A stretch of DNA of 8,822 bases from an uncultured Lachnospiraceae bacterium (GTDB lineage Bacteria > Bacillota > Clostridia > Lachnospirales > Lachnospiraceae). The DNA lies in contig CACZPG010000311.1 in NCBI GenBank assembly GCA_902782965.1, positions 1 through 8,822 of the forward strand, read 5' to 3'. Positions within the stretch are counted from its first letter, which is position 1; each line of letters begins with the position of its first letter. The position numbers and the translations under genes are program-made. This document shows positions 1-6,431 of the stretch, one piece after another. The notes below the pieces were generated by a model. It did no database searches, was not told the DNA's origin, and saw only the letters and a program-made list of their open reading frames with translations.

Positions 1-738
1 ATTCATTATTCTTGAATAAAGCATCGCTATCAGTTTATTTCTGTCTACTTCTTCAGAGGTTTTTATATTATTTACCAGCACACCTATTCCCACAATATAA
101 TTACTGTATATTCCTGTTTCCATATCGGATATTCCCTCAGTAAGAATACCGCAGATTTTCCTGCCACCCTGATATATCCGGCCTTTCTCTTTTATGACTA
201 CCTTGATATCAAGCTCTTCTTCAAGAACACCCTCAACTGACTCCGCTATATAATCGGTCACCTTCCTATTTCCCGTATTCATCTTGGACGGTTCCAGAAT
301 TATACTTAGGTATATACCTCCATCAGGTGAAGTGAAACTCCTGCCATCATGTCCCCTGCCTGCTGACTGAGACTCTGCAATAATAAGGCTTCCATGAATA
401 AAAACACCCCGTTCATTTATAAGCAGCCTCTTAGCCTCAGTATTTGTGGAGTCAATCTGTTTATAAATATAGATGGGGATGTTTCTGTTATCACTCCCTG
501 CGTTACAGATATCCAGGAATAATCTTACCGCCTCAGCGGAAAGGATGTCATTCTCCGGAAGCAATGAGTAACCTTTATTATTAACTGACTCTATTGTATA
601 ACCATCTTTTCGGAGTTCATTTATTGTTTTCCAGACTGCATTTCTGGACACCCGGCACTCCTCTGCAAGCTCTGCGCCGGAAATAAATTGTCCTCTGGAT
701 TTTTCCAGTTTTGAAAGAACAAGACTTTTTGTACTCAT
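1..738 (-). CDS. birA: BirA-type bifunctional biotin ligase/repressor, 3' end cut off by the window, with altered ligase motifs
   Basis: This is the first 246 codons of a BirA-family protein; the C-terminal part lies outside the window. BirA proteins transfer biotin to carboxylase carrier domains, and group II forms also repress biotin genes. Residues 1-60 form a winged helix-turn-helix (AELAEECRVSRNAVWKTINE), which places it in the DNA-binding group. The catalytic domain then shows QIDSTNTEAKRL (94-105), AGRGHDGRSFTSPDGG (126-141) and RKICGILTEG (193-202), whose Lys matches the catalytic Lys183 of E. coli BirA. Key positions are changed: the KWPND-type motif before RKICGIL reads KEKGR (183-187), the GRGRRGR loop reads GRGHDGR, and the GxGIN motif reads GIGVL. 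The ATG follows AGGA at a normal distance and starts 18 bp after the cyclase gene stops, so the two are probably cotranscribed. Family membership is clear; whether it is an active ligase is doubtful. Confidence 0.85.
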   Translation of the reverse strand, partial: MSTKSLVLSKLEKSRGQFISGAELAEECRVSRNAVWKTINELRKDGYTIESVNNKGYSLLPENDILSAEAVRLFLDICNAGSDNRNIPIYIYKQIDSTNTEAKRLLINERGVFIHGSLIIAESQSAGRGHDGRSFTSPDGGIYLSIILEPSKMNTGNRKVTDYIAESVEGVLEEELDIKVVIKEKGRIYQGGRKICGILTEGISDMETGIYSNYIVGIGVLVNNIKTSEEVDRNKLIAMLYSRIMN

Positions 739-756
739 TTTCTTTTCCTACGGTGT

Positions 757-2106
757 TTATTTCTCCTGCTCAAGTTTCATATAATGCTTCTTCTTATTAT
801 CATACATATCATCATCTGCACGTCTGAATACACTGTTATAATTTGAATCAATTTCTTTTACATATCGTGCTGCTCCCATCGCCGCTGAAAGCCTGATATT
901 CTCATACTTTTCATTCTTCCATTTATTAAAGTTATCTTCAAGAACCGAGAAGAATTCTCTTATATCCTTCTCCTGAGTATTCATCATGATCACTATAAAT
1001 TCATCTCCGCCAATTCTGAAGCATCGATCACCTCCGAAGACGTCAATTATACAATCAGCCACCCCGCAGATCAATAAATCACCTGCCTCATGACCATAAG
1101 AATCATTTACGCTCTTAAGACCATTTACATCAAATACGGCAACTGAGAAGTCTGCCATACCGGAATAAATGTGATTATTCAAAGCTTCTACAATCTTCAG
1201 ATAAGCTGTCTTATTCTTAACACCCGTCATATTATCCATATATGCCTGTTTCTTCATATACTCGAGATACCTTTTGATATCCTTCTGCATATTCTGGATT
1301 TTCTCGTTCAGCTCATCTATATGCTCACCTGAATAAACCTTAATTCCATTATTATCAACCTGCTCATCATTATCAGAGTCAGAATGATCAGAACCGGGAA
1401 GACTACGATTCAGCTCATCAACTTCATCAACAAGAACACCTATACGGGAATTAAGAAGTTTAAACTCACTTCTTATTCGACCCGTAACAAGAAATACTAT
1501 CAATGCACCGGCAAACAGAGAGAAAACAGACATCAGTGCTATAGCAACGATAATCTGGGATATCTGCCTGTTATACCATGCAGCATCAAAATCAACGCCT
1601 ATAATACCGGCTACTTCACCCTTGGAATTATACACCGGACTATATGCACTGTAGAAAGTTCCCCACCTGTCTGAAGTAGTATCTTTATCAACCGAAGGTG
1701 TACCCTTGCTTGCCGCATACAAAGCATCTGTATATTCTATAGGTTCTCCGAAGAACCCCGGATCATCCAGTTCCGGATCAATTAAGAAAGCGAATTCTTT
1801 CTCACCCGTTTGTTGGATTCCATAAATGTATTCCAGTTTCATGTTATTCTGAAAAAGCTTAAATTCTTCAAGCATTTCGTTATATTCCGGAGAACCCACG
1901 TCCTCTGCAGTAATCCCCTCCAGAATATCACCATCAATAGAAGCCGCCGCAACATTTGCCACATCCAGCATTCTTTCGGAAATAAGTGCCATCATTGCAC
2001 GTTTAGAAAAACTCAGCATAACAAAACCGAGAACAATATTCGCCAGGAGCAAAAGCACCGATATTCCTATTATCATTTTGGCTGTAAATCCGATTTTCTT
2101 AAGCAA
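757..2106 (-). CDS. Membrane-anchored diguanylate cyclase with extracytoplasmic Cache-like sensor and GGDEF domain
   Basis: This protein should make cyclic di-GMP from two GTP at the membrane in response to an external signal. From the TTG start it has about 449 residues: TM helix ~11-33, an extracytoplasmic region ~34-183 with the Cache/PDC-like stretch YSAYSPVYNSKGEVAGIIGVD, TM helix ~184-208, an acidic linker with coiled-coil character, and a GGDEF domain ~288-448. The domain keeps FDVNGLKSVNDSYGHEAGD and RIGGDEF (364-370), so catalysis is expected. The product-inhibition I-site (RxxD, five residues before GGDEF) reads FGGD, so feedback by c-di-GMP at that site is unlikely. I chose TTG at 2106 because GGAGG (2115-2119) sits 8 nt upstream. 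An in-frame ATG at 2157 would add 17 residues, has no good Shine-Dalgarno and lies inside a 13-bp hairpin. The ligand is not predictable from sequence. Confidence 0.9.
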   Translation of the reverse strand: MLKKIGFTAKMIIGISVLLLLANIVLGFVMLSFSKRAMMALISERMLDVANVAAASIDGDILEGITAEDVGSPEYNEMLEEFKLFQNNMKLEYIYGIQQTGEKEFAFLIDPELDDPGFFGEPIEYTDALYAASKGTPSVDKDTTSDRWGTFYSAYSPVYNSKGEVAGIIGVDFDAAWYNRQISQIIVAIALMSVFSLFAGALIVFLVTGRIRSEFKLLNSRIGVLVDEVDELNRSLPGSDHSDSDNDEQVDNNGIKVYSGEHIDELNEKIQNMQKDIKRYLEYMKKQAYMDNMTGVKNKTAYLKIVEALNNHIYSGMADFSVAVFDVNGLKSVNDSYGHEAGDLLICGVADCIIDVFGGDRCFRIGGDEFIVIMMNTQEKDIREFFSVLEDNFNKWKNEKYENIRLSAAMGAARYVKEIDSNYNSVFRRADDDMYDNKKKHYMKLEQEK

Positions 2107-2141
2107 TGAAGAATCCTCCGGCAACACAAAGACAAGAACAA

Positions 2142-2185
2142 ATAGCACTATCCTCATTCTAACATCAAATAAAGGATAGTGCTAT
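2142..2185 (-). terminator. 13-bp perfect inverted repeat, probable terminator or attenuator between the pseudouridine synthase and cyclase genes
   Basis: ATAGCACTATCCT (2142-2154) and AGGATAGTGCTAT (2173-2185) are exact reverse complements separated by 18 nt. Read on the minus strand, the hairpin follows the pseudouridine synthase stop by about 22 nt and is followed by an interrupted T-rich run (TTTGTTCTTGTCTTT). This fits a leaky intrinsic terminator, or a regulatory hairpin in the cyclase leader. The stem is only moderately GC-rich and the T run is broken, so strength is uncertain. Confidence 0.5.
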
Positions 2186-2207
2186 ATATATTTCACTTAC
2201 TATGTTT

Positions 2208-2918
2208 TCAGAAATCCATCTGATCTACTATGTCAAAGGCTTTCCCTTCAGGTTCTCTATGAAGGAAGATTTCTTCTCCGGTAACCGGATGAATGAATTC
2301 CATTCTCGTAGAGTACAGGCCTATCTCAGGATATTTATCAGAACCGGATTTTCTTCCGGAAGCAGAGGTAAATCTTGGGTTGTACTTGGTATCTCCCCAA
2401 AGCGGGGTTCCATGGGCAGCCATCTGACATCGAATCTGATGATGACGTCCTGTCATAAGTTCCACGAGCACGTAGGAAACAGGACCTTCATCTGTATCAA
2501 GCTCATCCAGAACTTCATACCCAAGCAAGGCTTTCTTAGCACCCTTTGTACCTTTCGGAACAATCTTAGAAGTATTCTTCCTCTTATCGTGGAGAATCCA
2601 GTCCTCATATTCGCCTTCCGGCTCATCCAGAAAACCTTCAACAACAGCCTGATAATACTTGGATATTTCTCCATCCTGAAGCATATCCGATAATTTAGCA
2701 GCAGTGTCTTCATCCTTTGCAAAAAGTATTATCCCGGCTACCGGCCTGTCAAGCCGGTTGATAACAGCAATATATGGCTCTCCGGCTTCCTCATACAGGT
2801 ATTCTTTAACCAGCGTAACCATATCAACACCATAGGTCTTATCCGGCTGGCTTGGGACACCGTAGGGTTTCACACAGGCAATTATATATTCATCTTCATA
2901 TAAAACATCCAGTTTCAT
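2208..2918 (-). CDS. RluA-family RNA pseudouridine synthase, short form without S4 domain
   Basis: It isomerises specific uridines to pseudouridine in rRNA or tRNA; the target base cannot be deduced. The 236-residue protein consists of the catalytic domain only, with no N-terminal S4 RNA-binding domain. The catalytic loop is INRLDRPVAGIILFAK (53-68) with the nucleophilic Asp at residue 57; Asn replaces the more usual His before RLD. SKYYQAVVEG, LMTGRHHQIRCQMAAHGTPL and a C-terminal HPVTGE stretch are also typical of the family. I chose the ATG at 2918 because GGAGA lies 5 nt upstream and it begins the usual LDVLYEDEYIIACVKP strand. An upstream ATG at 2966 would overlap the aminotransferase gene by 35 bp. 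With this start the genes are 13 bp apart and probably cotranscribed; no functional link is evident. Confidence 0.92.
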   Translation of the reverse strand: MKLDVLYEDEYIIACVKPYGVPSQPDKTYGVDMVTLVKEYLYEEAGEPYIAVINRLDRPVAGIILFAKDEDTAAKLSDMLQDGEISKYYQAVVEGFLDEPEGEYEDWILHDKRKNTSKIVPKGTKGAKKALLGYEVLDELDTDEGPVSYVLVELMTGRHHQIRCQMAAHGTPLWGDTKYNPRFTSASGRKSGSDKYPEIGLYSTRMEFIHPVTGEEIFLHREPEGKAFDIVDQMDF

Positions 2919-2931
2919 AGTTTTCTCCGAA

Positions 2932-4218
2932 TTATTTCTCATCGTATATCTTCTGTGCACTGACAAGCTTTACACAAAGGGTAAACAATTCAGCTGCAAG
3001 CTTAAGATCCTCCAGATTCGGATATGTAGGAGCTATTCTGATATTTGAATCATGAGGATCCTTACCATATGGCCAGGTAACACCTGCATTAGTCATAATT
3101 ACGCCAGCCTTCTTAGCCTTATCAACGATTTCCTTAGCACAGCCATCTAATGAATCAAAGCTTATGAAATATCCTCCTATAGGCTTCGTCCATTCACCAA
3201 TCTCAAGACCACCAAGTCTGTTATCCAGTGTCTGAAGAACAGCCTCAAACTTAGGTCTGATAATTGCTGCATGCTTTTTCATATGCTCTGTCATTCCATG
3301 AATATCCTTGAAGAATCTTACATGACGGAGCTGATTAACCTTATCATGTCCTATAGTCTGATGTTTCAGCTGACTGAGAATATCTTCCATGTTGTTAGGA
3401 GATGTTGCAAGACATGCTATTCCACTTCCCGGGAATGAAATCTTAGAGGTGGAAGCAAATTTATAAACCATATCAGGATTTCCGACTCTCTTACATTCAG
3501 CAAGAATCTCAACAATATAATCCTCTTTATCATCATAGAGGTGATGAATTCCATAAGCATTATCCCAGAAAATTCTGAAATCATTTGCAGCAGGCTTAAG
3601 TCTGGCAAACCGTCTTACGGTCTCATCTGAATAGGAATAACCCTGTGGATTTGAATACTTCGGAATACACCAGATACCCTTTATGGTTTCATCCTCTGAT
3701 ACAAGCTTCTCAACCATATCCATATCAGGACCTTCCGGAGACATCGGTACAGGAATCATGTCAATTCCGAAATACTCTGTAATTCCGAAATGTCTGTCAT
3801 AACCGGGAACAGGGCAGAGGAATTTAACCTTGTCCAGCTTGCACCATGGAGTATTTCCCAGAATACCATGAGTCATAGCTCTTGCAATGGTATCATACAT
3901 TACATTAAGAGAAGAATTACCATATATGATGATATTATCAGGATTATTCTCCATCATATCTCCAAGAAGAACCTTGGCCTCCTCGATTCCGGTAAGCACA
4001 CCGTAGTTACGACAGTCTGTTCCATCCGCACATGAAAGGTCTGCTTCTGAATTAAGTGCATCCATCATTCCCATAGATATATCCAGCTGCTCACGGCATG
4101 GTTTACCACGGCTCATATCAAGTCTGAGATCCATATCCTGATACTTCTTATACTGAGCTTTGAGTTCTTTTATCTCCTTTGCAAGCTCTTCTTTTGTCAT
4201 ATCCTTATAAGCCTTCAT
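2932..4218 (-). CDS. PLP-dependent aminotransferase resembling subgroup Ic aspartate aminotransferases
   Basis: This fold-type I enzyme probably transfers an amino group between an amino acid such as aspartate and 2-oxoglutarate in the cytoplasm. The 428 residues match the length expected of this subgroup. Visible residues are DMSRGKP (34-40) near the substrate pocket, NPQG (190-193), WDNAYG with the PLP-pyridine Asp219, STSKISFPGSG with the Schiff-base Lys259, and NIRIAPTYP with the carboxylate-binding Arg394. The overall pattern (RNYGVLTGIEEAK, then PGYDRHF) resembles Corynebacterium AspT-type enzymes, so aspartate is the best guess; other dicarboxylic or aromatic amino acids are possible. 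The ATG at 4218 has GGAGG 8 nt upstream, whereas the in-frame ATG at 4233 overlaps that Shine-Dalgarno. The leader is unusual: it carries a 240-bp insertion between promoter and start codon. Confidence 0.9.
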   Translation of the reverse strand: MKAYKDMTKEELAKEIKELKAQYKKYQDMDLRLDMSRGKPCREQLDISMGMMDALNSEADLSCADGTDCRNYGVLTGIEEAKVLLGDMMENNPDNIIIYGNSSLNVMYDTIARAMTHGILGNTPWCKLDKVKFLCPVPGYDRHFGITEYFGIDMIPVPMSPEGPDMDMVEKLVSEDETIKGIWCIPKYSNPQGYSYSDETVRRFARLKPAANDFRIFWDNAYGIHHLYDDKEDYIVEILAECKRVGNPDMVYKFASTSKISFPGSGIACLATSPNNMEDILSQLKHQTIGHDKVNQLRHVRFFKDIHGMTEHMKKHAAIIRPKFEAVLQTLDNRLGGLEIGEWTKPIGGYFISFDSLDGCAKEIVDKAKKAGVIMTNAGVTWPYGKDPHDSNIRIAPTYPNLEDLKLAAELFTLCVKLVSAQKIYDEK

Positions 4219-4245
4219 TAAACTTTCCTCCATTCCCGTATTTAA

Positions 4246-4253
4246 GAATCAAT
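4246..4253. repeat. Left copy of 8-bp direct repeat (target-site duplication)
   Basis: GAATCAAT directly abuts the left terminal inverted repeat of the 240-bp element and recurs exactly at the other end. The bases beyond it on each side differ, so the duplication is exactly 8 bp. Confidence 0.85.
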
Positions 4254-4270
4254 GTAACTGTTCGGCAGGT

Positions 4271-4335
4271 AGGATATACACAGATAATAAAACGTGGATG
4301 CTTGCATACTAAGTATTATTATCTGTGTATATCCT
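4271..4335. repeat. 20-bp perfect hairpin inside the MITE-like element
   Basis: Arms 4271-4290 and 4316-4335 are exact reverse complements (AGGATATACACAGATAATAA and its complement) around a 25-nt loop. The loop itself contains ATGC-TT-GCAT. It begins immediately after the left terminal inverted repeat. No T run follows on either strand, so it is not an intrinsic terminator. Confidence 0.9.
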
Positions 4336-4354
4336 AACCTTGCTGAGCAAGGTT
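4336..4354. repeat. 8-bp hairpin with TGA loop inside the MITE-like element
   Basis: AACCTTGC, loop TGA, GCAAGGTT: a perfect 8-bp stem directly abutting the 20-bp hairpin. There is no adjoining T run. Confidence 0.85.
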
Positions 4355-4476
4355 GCTTCCCACAATATGAGGAAGGTGTCTACGTAGCAGACAATAGAGC
4401 ACCGTAATCAGTTTTTATAAGCTTGCTTAATAAAAACTGCATTACGAGTGCGGACGTTCCGAATATTCTGGGAAGC
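4355..4476. repeat. Long imperfect stem enclosing two hairpins inside the MITE-like element
   Basis: GCTTCCCA (4355-4362) pairs with TGGGAAGC (4469-4476), and the stem continues to 4374/4457 with 17 of 20 positions paired. It encloses a small hairpin (TGTCT/AGACA, 4377-4393) and a longer stem at 4399-4451. The latter is made of GCAC/GTGC, CGTAAT/ATTACG and CAGTTTTTAT/ATAAAAACTG with two single-base bulges. Together with the other hairpins this leaves little unpaired sequence. Confidence 0.8.
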
Positions 4477-4493
4477 ACCTGCTGAACAGTAAC

Positions 4494-4501
4494 GAATCAA
4501 T
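4494..4501. repeat. Right copy of 8-bp direct repeat (target-site duplication)
   Basis: GAATCAAT, identical to 4246-4253, directly abuts the right terminal inverted repeat. Removing 4254-4501 would restore a simple leader of roughly 60 nt for the aminotransferase gene. Confidence 0.85.
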
Positions 4502-4527
4502 CCTTTTATTCTTACACATCAGCCACA

Positions 4528-4556
4528 ATTATAGAATATTCTACCATGCGTGTCAA
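4528..4556 (-). promoter_or_regulatory. Consensus sigma-A promoter for the aminotransferase gene
   Basis: On the minus strand TTGACA (4551-4556) and TATAAT (4528-4533) are separated by exactly 17 nt, a perfect match to the vegetative consensus. Transcription would begin near 4521 and run through the 240-bp element before reaching the start codon at 4218, giving a leader of about 300 nt. The promoter is outside the insertion, so it belongs to the host locus. Confidence 0.85.
4532..4543. promoter_or_regulatory. 12-bp perfect palindrome in the promoter spacer, possible operator
   Basis: TAGAATATTCTA is self-complementary, covers much of the spacer and overlaps the upstream end of the -10 box. 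Its position would let a dimeric repressor block RNA polymerase. AT-rich palindromes of this length can arise by chance, so this is only a candidate. Confidence 0.3.
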
Positions 4557-4613
4557 AATATAACTATTTACGCTATATGAAATACCTTTTTTAACCCAGC
4601 CGCCTGCCACTGA

Positions 4614-5399
4614 TTAAAACAGTGCAAATACCAAAATCACTACCATTAATATGGATAAACCTACTATCAGCCAGCCCGGTCCCACTTCCTTTCTTGTCTC
4701 AACCACACTGGCTCTGTAATCTTCAAATACAGTCAGCTTCCGCATTCTTTCCAGAATCTCTCTATGCTCTGGTATCATTTCTGCAGTATCTCCGGCATAC
4801 AGGATAGAAAAAACTCCATCAGCCTTATCAAGTTCTTTCACCTCAATCTCCTTAATCATTTCATCATATCTGCGAAGTCTCTCATCAAGAAATCTTCTCT
4901 CATCATCAAAGGAAATTATCTGATGCTTCTGGCGGTATTCCATCAGATCAGGTCCGGAGTTCAGATATTTCTTCTGCCACAGACGATTCATCATAAGTCT
5001 GATAGCAGCAGGCAGATAATAGAATTCACATATCACAAATATAGGAACCTGAATTATTCTGAAAAAAACATAAAACACACTTAGTAATCCGGAACCTTTC
5101 GCAACAATCGAAAAAAGAAAGAGTAATAATGTATAGGCAACCGGACCAAGTGCCACGAGTATAACAATTATAACTCTGTCCCTTACATCCTTTGCCAGCT
5201 CCTCTTTCCTTCTATGCATACTATTCTTTTGTTCAATATATTGTTCGGCCACAAAGTCCATCTGCTGCTTTAAAGCATTAAAAGAATCCAAAAACCCTCC
5301 GTCTCCGGTAGTAGTCTCATAATTCTTCCAGTCACGACTAAAACTGTTACCGGACTCAGCCTGTAATGCCTCATTTGATTTATTTAACTTATATGCCAT
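4614..5399 (-). CDS. Hypothetical membrane protein with three predicted TM segments
   Basis: I do not recognise a family. The 261-residue protein begins with a polar, charged region (1-74) with helical character. Two hydrophobic segments follow (about 75-99 and 104-133), then a charged, probably cytoplasmic helical region (140-240) rich in Arg/Glu (DERRFLDERLRRYDEMIKEI). A C-terminal TM helix lies at about 242-260. There is no signal peptide and no catalytic motif I can identify. The ATG has AGGA 9 nt upstream. It is third in a minus-strand run of membrane-protein genes, 75 bp after the exchanger gene, probably in one operon. No convincing terminator follows: a 5-bp inverted repeat overlaps the stop codon but has no T run, so transcription could continue towards the aminotransferase gene. 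Confidence 0.75.
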   Translation of the reverse strand: MAYKLNKSNEALQAESGNSFSRDWKNYETTTGDGGFLDSFNALKQQMDFVAEQYIEQKNSMHRRKEELAKDVRDRVIIVILVALGPVAYTLLLFLFSIVAKGSGLLSVFYVFFRIIQVPIFVICEFYYLPAAIRLMMNRLWQKKYLNSGPDLMEYRQKHQIISFDDERRFLDERLRRYDEMIKEIEVKELDKADGVFSILYAGDTAEMIPEHREILERMRKLTVFEDYRASVVETRKEVGPGWLIVGLSILMVVILVFALF

Positions 5400-5474
5400 A
5401 CAGATTATTCCTTTTCGTTTCTCACCAAATATGCCAAAGATGACCGAAGAAATTTCCCTACATCACTACCTGCG

Positions 5475-6416
5475 TCACATGATCAGAAGATACACAAAAT
5501 ATGCAGAGTACATCAACAGCATGATAAGTCCGCCTGTTCTGCCCAGCCTTTTGTTCTTTACGGTCAGAAGCCACAGAAGTACTGCTGCAAGAAGCGCTAC
5601 AAATCCATCTATCATAAAGTTTGCTGCACTGGATATATAAGGAAGATCTATGATAACACTTGTAATTCCAAGAATAAAAAGTATATTGAACAGATTGCTT
5701 CCAACGATATTTCCAATGGCAAGATCTACATTTCCCTTTCTTGCTGCAGTTACAGAAGTCATAAGTTCAGGAAGTGAGGTACCGAAGGCAACGATGGTCA
5801 GACCTATAACCCTGTCAGAAACGCCGAAAACCTTTGCCACTGCTGATGCACCCTCAACAGTTATATTACTACCGAAAATGATGGCCGCAAGTCCACCCAG
5901 AACAAAAATAGGTATCAGCCATACCTTTACGTCCTTCGTAGCCTCTCCATCATCACCATGTCGCTTTGAATACCACATGAGATATCCTATATAGGAAGCC
6001 AGCATAAGCAGGAATATGATACCTGTTGCTCTGGTTATATTTCCTGCCAGGCTTCCCCAGGTTATAAAAAGAATTGTCGAGAAGATCATGAAAGGAATAT
6101 CGATTTTCACCGTATCTCTTTTAACCGGAAGAACAGTTATTACTGCGGTAATTCCAAGAATAAGAAGTATATTCATTATATTGCTGCCTAGTACATTTCC
6201 TATGGAAATACCGTTGTTACCCTTAACTGCCGCACTTATGCTCACCGCAGCCTCGGGCGCACTTGTTCCCATGGCAACTATCGTAAGTCCTATAACTATC
6301 TGCGGAACTCCCAGCTTCTTAGCGATAGCCGCCGCACCATCAACAAAAAAGTCCGCACCTTTTATAAGAAGTACAAAACCTGCTATGATTTTTAGAAGAC
6401 TTATAGCTATATCCAA
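5475..6416 (-). CDS. Calcium/sodium antiporter, YrbG-type CaCA family exchanger
   Basis: It is a cation/Ca2+ exchanger of the inner membrane, exporting Ca2+ against Na+ or H+. The 313 residues contain the two inverted alpha-repeats of the family. The first has MGTSAPEAAVSISAAVKGN (49-67) followed by GNVLGSNIMNILLILG. The second has FGTSLPELMTSVTAARKGN (211-229) followed by GNIVGSNLFNILFILG. The Glu of each GTSxPE and the Asn of each GSN are the expected ion ligands. About ten hydrophobic helices are visible, split by a short charged loop near 150-165. Translation starts at TTG (6416-6414), supported by AGAGGG 7 nt upstream, 15 bp after the preceding gene stops, so the two are cotranscribed. 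Ion specificity is inferred from the family only. Confidence 0.93.
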   Translation of the reverse strand: MDIAISLLKIIAGFVLLIKGADFFVDGAAAIAKKLGVPQIVIGLTIVAMGTSAPEAAVSISAAVKGNNGISIGNVLGSNIMNILLILGITAVITVLPVKRDTVKIDIPFMIFSTILFITWGSLAGNITRATGIIFLLMLASYIGYLMWYSKRHGDDGEATKDVKVWLIPIFVLGGLAAIIFGSNITVEGASAVAKVFGVSDRVIGLTIVAFGTSLPELMTSVTAARKGNVDLAIGNIVGSNLFNILFILGITSVIIDLPYISSAANFMIDGFVALLAAVLLWLLTVKNKRLGRTGGLIMLLMYSAYFVYLLIM

Positions 6417-6431
6417 AATAATTCCCTCTTT

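Larger units (their letters stand above)
4254..4493. mobile_element. MITE-like non-coding insertion, 240 bp, with 17-bp terminal inverted repeats
   Basis: The ends are GTAACTGTTCGGCAGGT (4254-4270) and ACCTGCTGAACAGTAAC (4477-4493), inverted repeats matching at 15 of 17 positions. Both are directly flanked by GAATCAAT, a textbook 8-bp target duplication. No significant ORF lies inside. Almost the whole interior is paired: a 20-bp perfect hairpin, an 8-bp hairpin, a long imperfect stem and two further hairpins, giving a branched fold on either strand. The 5'-GTAA terminus (5'-GTTA at the other end) and 8-bp duplication fit IS66-family elements, so it may be mobilised by an IS66-type transposase acting in trans; that assignment is inference. 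It sits between the promoter at 4528-4556 and the aminotransferase start at 4218, so it would be transcribed as part of the 5' leader. Confidence 0.82.

Noticed and set aside
2202..2693. A 163-codon plus-strand ORF opposite the pseudouridine synthase gene
   Set aside because: It is antisense to a well-conserved gene, its translation resembles no family, and it has no suitable start region.
4461..4468. GAATATTC in the MITE as a second copy of the promoter palindrome
   Set aside because: Only 8 bp are shared and they belong to a stem of the element; a chance match in AT-rich DNA is likely.
4254..4493. A riboswitch, T-box, 6S RNA or other known structured RNA in the aminotransferase leader
   Set aside because: No recognisable core motif of these classes is present, and the flanking 8-bp direct repeats with terminal inverted repeats are better explained by an insertion element.
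4608..4624. Inverted repeat CACTG/CAGTG at the end of the three-TM protein gene as a terminator
   Set aside because: The stem is only 5 bp, overlaps the stop codon and is not followed by a T run on the minus strand.
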